Shown here piece by piece: positions 51,751 to 54,346 of a DNA stretch of 54,346 bases. Each line of letters starts with the position of its first letter. Positions within the stretch are counted from its first letter, which is position 1. Origin of the DNA: Prolixibacteraceae bacterium (GTDB taxonomy: Bacteria; Bacteroidota; Bacteroidia; Bacteroidales; Prolixibacteraceae); assembly GCA_028282705.1 (NCBI GenBank), contig JANQHI010000001.1, forward strand, positions 1-54,346. Direction: 5' to 3'. Below the pieces are notes generated by a model. That model had not been told where the DNA came from, did no database searches, and saw only the letters and a list, made by a program, of their open reading frames with translations. The translations under genes were made by a program, and so were the position numbers.

Positions 51751-53997
51751 TTAAAAGTTAACTGACTTAGGTCTAAACTGGGGTGCTTTGCCAAATTCCT
51801 TGTTAGGGTTTGACCCCATTTCAAATTTCAGGATACCCCCCTTCATAATGTCTTGGTGGGTGATATAACTTTTATGGTATGGTTCACCATTTAAAGTTAC
51901 TGATTGGATATAAATATTTGAATTATCAACATTTTCAGCCTGTATTTCAAATGTTTTACCTTCTCCTAACTGAATGGTTGTTTTTTCAAAAACTGGGCTA
52001 CCAAAAACATATACACCATTGGCAGGGTTCACTGGATAGAAGCCAAGTGATGAAAACACATACCATGCAGACATCTGCCCACAATCCTCATTTCCACTAA
52101 GCCCATCAGGTTTATCAGAATACAGCAAATCCATTATAAACCTCACCTTTTGGGATGTTTTCCATTGTTGCCCTGCAAAAGCATATAAATAAGAAATATG
52201 ATGGCTGGGCTCATTCCCATGTGCATATTGCCCAATAAGCCCTGAAATATCAGCAGAAGCACCATGCCCCAGTTTGCTTTCCAGGATAAATAGGCTATCT
52301 AATTTCTCAGTAAATAGTTTATCACTCCCAAATAAACTTATTAAACCTTCCACATCATGTGGTGCCAGCCATGTGTATTGCCATGCATTTCCTTCACAAT
52401 AATCATCTTCCCTGTGTTTTGAGGCAAAGGGGTCAAAAGGTCTCCTCCAGCTTCCATCAGTTAACTTGCCACGCATAAACTTTGTATCTGCATCAAAATA
52501 GTTTTTGTAGTAAGTAGCACGTTCACTGAAGTATTCATAATCTTCAGTTTCGCCCAACCTGTAAGCCATGGCTGCTATGCACCAATCATCAATGGCATAT
52601 TCTAGGGCTTTAGCTACTGATTCAATTTCTTTATCAGCAGGAATATAACCCAATTCTTTTAAGTCTTTAAGCCCCCTTTCATCTCTCATTGCAGAAGCCT
52701 TCACAGCTTCATAAGCAAGTTTTGTGTCAAATCCCTCAATGCCTTTTAAAAATGCATCAACTATTACAGGTACTGCATGGTAACCAACCATAGTATTGGT
52801 TTCATTACCCATAAGATGCCACACAGGGAGTTTGCCTTGCTGTTGGTATATAGCCAGCATGCTGTTTATGAAATCAGTTACTCTCTCAGGCTGAAAAATA
52901 GTGTATAAAGGATGTGCTGCCCTATAAGTATCCCAAAGTGAGAATATGGTGTAATTCTGGAAGTTTGCGTTTTCCTTCACCTCCTTATCAGTTCCTAAAT
53001 AATCACCATTGGAATCATTGAAAAGGGTAGGGGCAAACATGGTATGGTATAGTGCAGTATAAAATGTCCTTAATTTCTTTTCGTCTTCTGACTGAACCTT
53101 AAACTTACCTAATTCTTTATTCCAGCTTTGTTTGGCAGCCAATTTAATTTCTTCAAAATCCCATCCAGGAATTTCTTGGTTAATATTCTCAAGGGCATTC
53201 TCTTCAGAAACAGGGGAAATGCCTACTTTTAATAATATTTCATGGTTTTTACCTTCAGGGAATTCCAGTACAGCCTTACCAGCCCCTTGTGCCTTGCCAT
53301 CTAGAAGAAAATCATAACCTGAATATTTTTCAAAAGGTAAAGAAGTTTTAATGGCAAAATAGACCCTCTGGTCTTTAGCCCATCCTTTTGAAAAACGGAA
53401 ACCAGTAACTGTTGAGTTGTCAACTTTGGTTAACCCTGTTTTCACTGTTTGGTCAGTATTCCCTTCAGTTAAGTCAACTATTACCCTTCTTGAACCCTCT
53501 TTTGGGAAGGTATATTTATGAAAGCCAACCCTTTTACTGGATGTGAGTTCCACCTCTATATTATAGGACTCAAGTAGTACAGAGTAATATCCAGGGGCAA
53601 CCTTCTCATTTTCATGTGAATAAAAAGAAGCATAACCTGCATTTGGGTTTTCTTGTGTACCAGCATTTAGTTTAAGCTGCCCAACTGTAGGCATCACTAA
53701 AATATCGCCTAGGTCGCCAATCCCAGTACCACTTAAATGCAAATGGGAAAACCCTTTAACAATGCTATCAGAATAATGATAGGCAGAACACCAATCCCAG
53801 CCTTTATTAAAATTGCTTGGTCCCAACTGTACTGCCCCAAAGGGAACATTAGCACCAACAAAAACATGCCCATGGTAATCGCTCCCAATATAAGGGTCAA
53901 CATAATCAACATATTCAATGGAAGTATCTTTTGGTGTGCATTGTATAATAAAAATACCCACTACTACCAACAAACAGGAATATCCAAAGCGCCTCAT
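51751..53997 (-). CDS. GH92 family alpha-mannosidase lipoprotein, intact
   Basis: 748 residues. Lipobox IFIIQC (Cys20), so it is anchored in the outer membrane or periplasm. GH92 landmarks: DYVDPYIGSDYHGHVFVGANVPFGAVQLGP, SHLHLSGTGIGDLGDI, the active-site block EGNAWQYTWLAPHDVEGL near residue 535 with the likely acid Glu, and SGNEDCGQMSAWYVFSSLGFYPVNP near 633 with the likely base Asp. The family is Ca-dependent and removes alpha-linked mannose, often from N-glycans. It lies upstream of, and in the same direction as, the broken second GH92. Confidence 0.95.
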   Translation of the reverse strand: MRRFGYSCLLVVVGIFIIQCTPKDTSIEYVDYVDPYIGSDYHGHVFVGANVPFGAVQLGPSNFNKGWDWCSAYHYSDSIVKGFSHLHLSGTGIGDLGDILVMPTVGQLKLNAGTQENPNAGYASFYSHENEKVAPGYYSVLLESYNIEVELTSSKRVGFHKYTFPKEGSRRVIVDLTEGNTDQTVKTGLTKVDNSTVTGFRFSKGWAKDQRVYFAIKTSLPFEKYSGYDFLLDGKAQGAGKAVLEFPEGKNHEILLKVGISPVSEENALENINQEIPGWDFEEIKLAAKQSWNKELGKFKVQSEDEKKLRTFYTALYHTMFAPTLFNDSNGDYLGTDKEVKENANFQNYTIFSLWDTYRAAHPLYTIFQPERVTDFINSMLAIYQQQGKLPVWHLMGNETNTMVGYHAVPVIVDAFLKGIEGFDTKLAYEAVKASAMRDERGLKDLKELGYIPADKEIESVAKALEYAIDDWCIAAMAYRLGETEDYEYFSERATYYKNYFDADTKFMRGKLTDGSWRRPFDPFASKHREDDYCEGNAWQYTWLAPHDVEGLISLFGSDKLFTEKLDSLFILESKLGHGASADISGLIGQYAHGNEPSHHISYLYAFAGQQWKTSQKVRFIMDLLYSDKPDGLSGNEDCGQMSAWYVFSSLGFYPVNPANGVYVFGSPVFEKTTIQLGEGKTFEIQAENVDNSNIYIQSVTLNGEPYHKSYITHQDIMKGGILKFEMGSNPNKEFGKAPQFRPKSVNF

Positions 53998-54083
53998 AAA
54001 TCTTAAAATTAAATGCCCATTTTATGTTTAAAATGGATTTTGTTAAAAAAAAATTTCCTCATCCAATAATTAAAAAAGATAGA

Positions 54084-54117
54084 AGGTTAAGCATCCCTAA
54101 AATGGGACACTTAACCT
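54084..54117. repeat. Hairpin in the leader of the intact GH92 gene
   Basis: AGGTTAAG (54084-54091) pairs perfectly with CTTAACCT (54110-54117); the loop has an internal CCC...GGG match. It lies between the GH92 start at 53997 and the stop of the partial gene at 54190. It could be a weak terminator for that gene, although no strong T run follows on the minus strand. Nothing else is seen in this ~190-bp gap. Confidence 0.4.
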
Positions 54118-54189
54118 ATCAACTTTTAAAAATATACCTTTTCTCTATAAAAACAACTAATATTTCCGTTCATAAGGTAATTTACCAAT

Positions 54190-54346
54190 TTATTTTCCCC
54201 ACGAAATTCCCCTAAGCTCACCATTGTAATTACCAGTTACATCTTTAAAATAAACCACTATGGACTGAAAGTACCATAGTTTTCCCTCAGACTGAAAGTC
54301 TCCTTTACTCAAGGATGAAATTTGATTCATCATTGTCTGTTGGTTT
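54190..54346 (-). CDS. C-terminal fragment of an unidentified gene, cut by the window edge
   Basis: An open minus-strand frame enters from the right edge and ends with TAA at 54192-54190, giving the last 51 residues of a protein. The visible part includes SKGDFQSEGKLWYFQS and ends ELRGISWGK. Its amino-acid make-up and direction fit a gene upstream of the GH92 pair, but there is too little to recognise a family, and it could be chance. Confidence 0.4.
   Translation of the reverse strand, partial: NQQTMMNQISSLSKGDFQSEGKLWYFQSIVVYFKDVTGNYNGELRGISWGK

Overview
The window looks like a chromosomal segment of a member of the Bacteroidota. Evidence: promoters of the TTTG / TAnnTTTG type, two secreted proteins with type IX secretion (T9SS) C-terminal sorting domains, a TonB receptor paired with a BtuG-like surface propeller under a cobalamin riboswitch, a DUF6090 protein, GH92 lipoproteins, and IS481 and IS1380 family elements. 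The order or genus cannot be fixed from sequence reading alone.

Region 1 (1-8.5 kb) is accessory and visibly AT-richer. It holds a secreted hypothetical protein and two related small membrane proteins, a Fic protein, a MazEF pair, a DUF6090 protein, a 5' fragment of an IS481 transposase, an IS1380 element killed by one amber codon, and an intact IS481 element. Three gene groups are followed by 130-175 bp palindromic junctions arranged like attC sites (outer short arm, inner arm, variable hairpin-rich centre), although no integrase is present.

Region 2 (8.5-11.2 kb) is housekeeping: an MFS transporter, asparagine synthetase AsnA, and tRNA-Arg(TCT) with a strong terminator.

Region 3 (11.4-28.3 kb, all on +) is the most striking. 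It has six PQQ-like beta-propeller proteins (three with export signals in tandem, two anchored by N-terminal membrane helices, one separate exported protein) and an anchored NHL-type propeller. With them are a tiny Cys-rich peptide, a Tat-like multi-[4Fe-4S] NapG-like ferredoxin, a NapH/NosR-like membrane polyferredoxin, a 779-residue NuoE-NuoF/HydB-like fusion, and a [2Fe-2S]-plus-GltD-like flavoprotein. I read it as an NAD(P)H/ferredoxin-linked electron-transfer system joined to an extracytoplasmic propeller array, with no recognisable terminal reductase or cytochrome. Two selfish-looking inserts interrupt it: a four-helix-bundle (S23-like) gene, and a REP-associated Y1 transposase flanked by arrays of short palindromes.

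Region 4 (28.3-33.6 kb): a GT4 glycosyltransferase and a LolD/MacB-type ABC exporter pair.

Region 5 (33.8-41.7 kb) is a cobalamin acquisition locus. Riboswitch 1 precedes a three-gene overlapping operon (T9SS surface protein, BtuB-like receptor, BtuG-like lipoprotein). Riboswitch 2 precedes a double-DUF4465 T9SS protein.

Region 6 (41.9-46.2 kb): SlyD-like FKBP, chorismate synthase, DUF134 regulator, NifX/NafY-like protein, PepSY-TM protein, an OB-like lipoprotein and MsrB.

Region 7 (46.3-54.3 kb, all on -) is a sugar/glycan region in decay: an intact GH92, a GH92 broken by a Trp-to-amber change, a ROK kinase whose 3' end runs into a 5'-truncated glycosidase-like gene, and a CBM9-like lipoprotein fused to a PAS/coiled-coil tail. 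The C-terminus of one more gene enters from the right edge.
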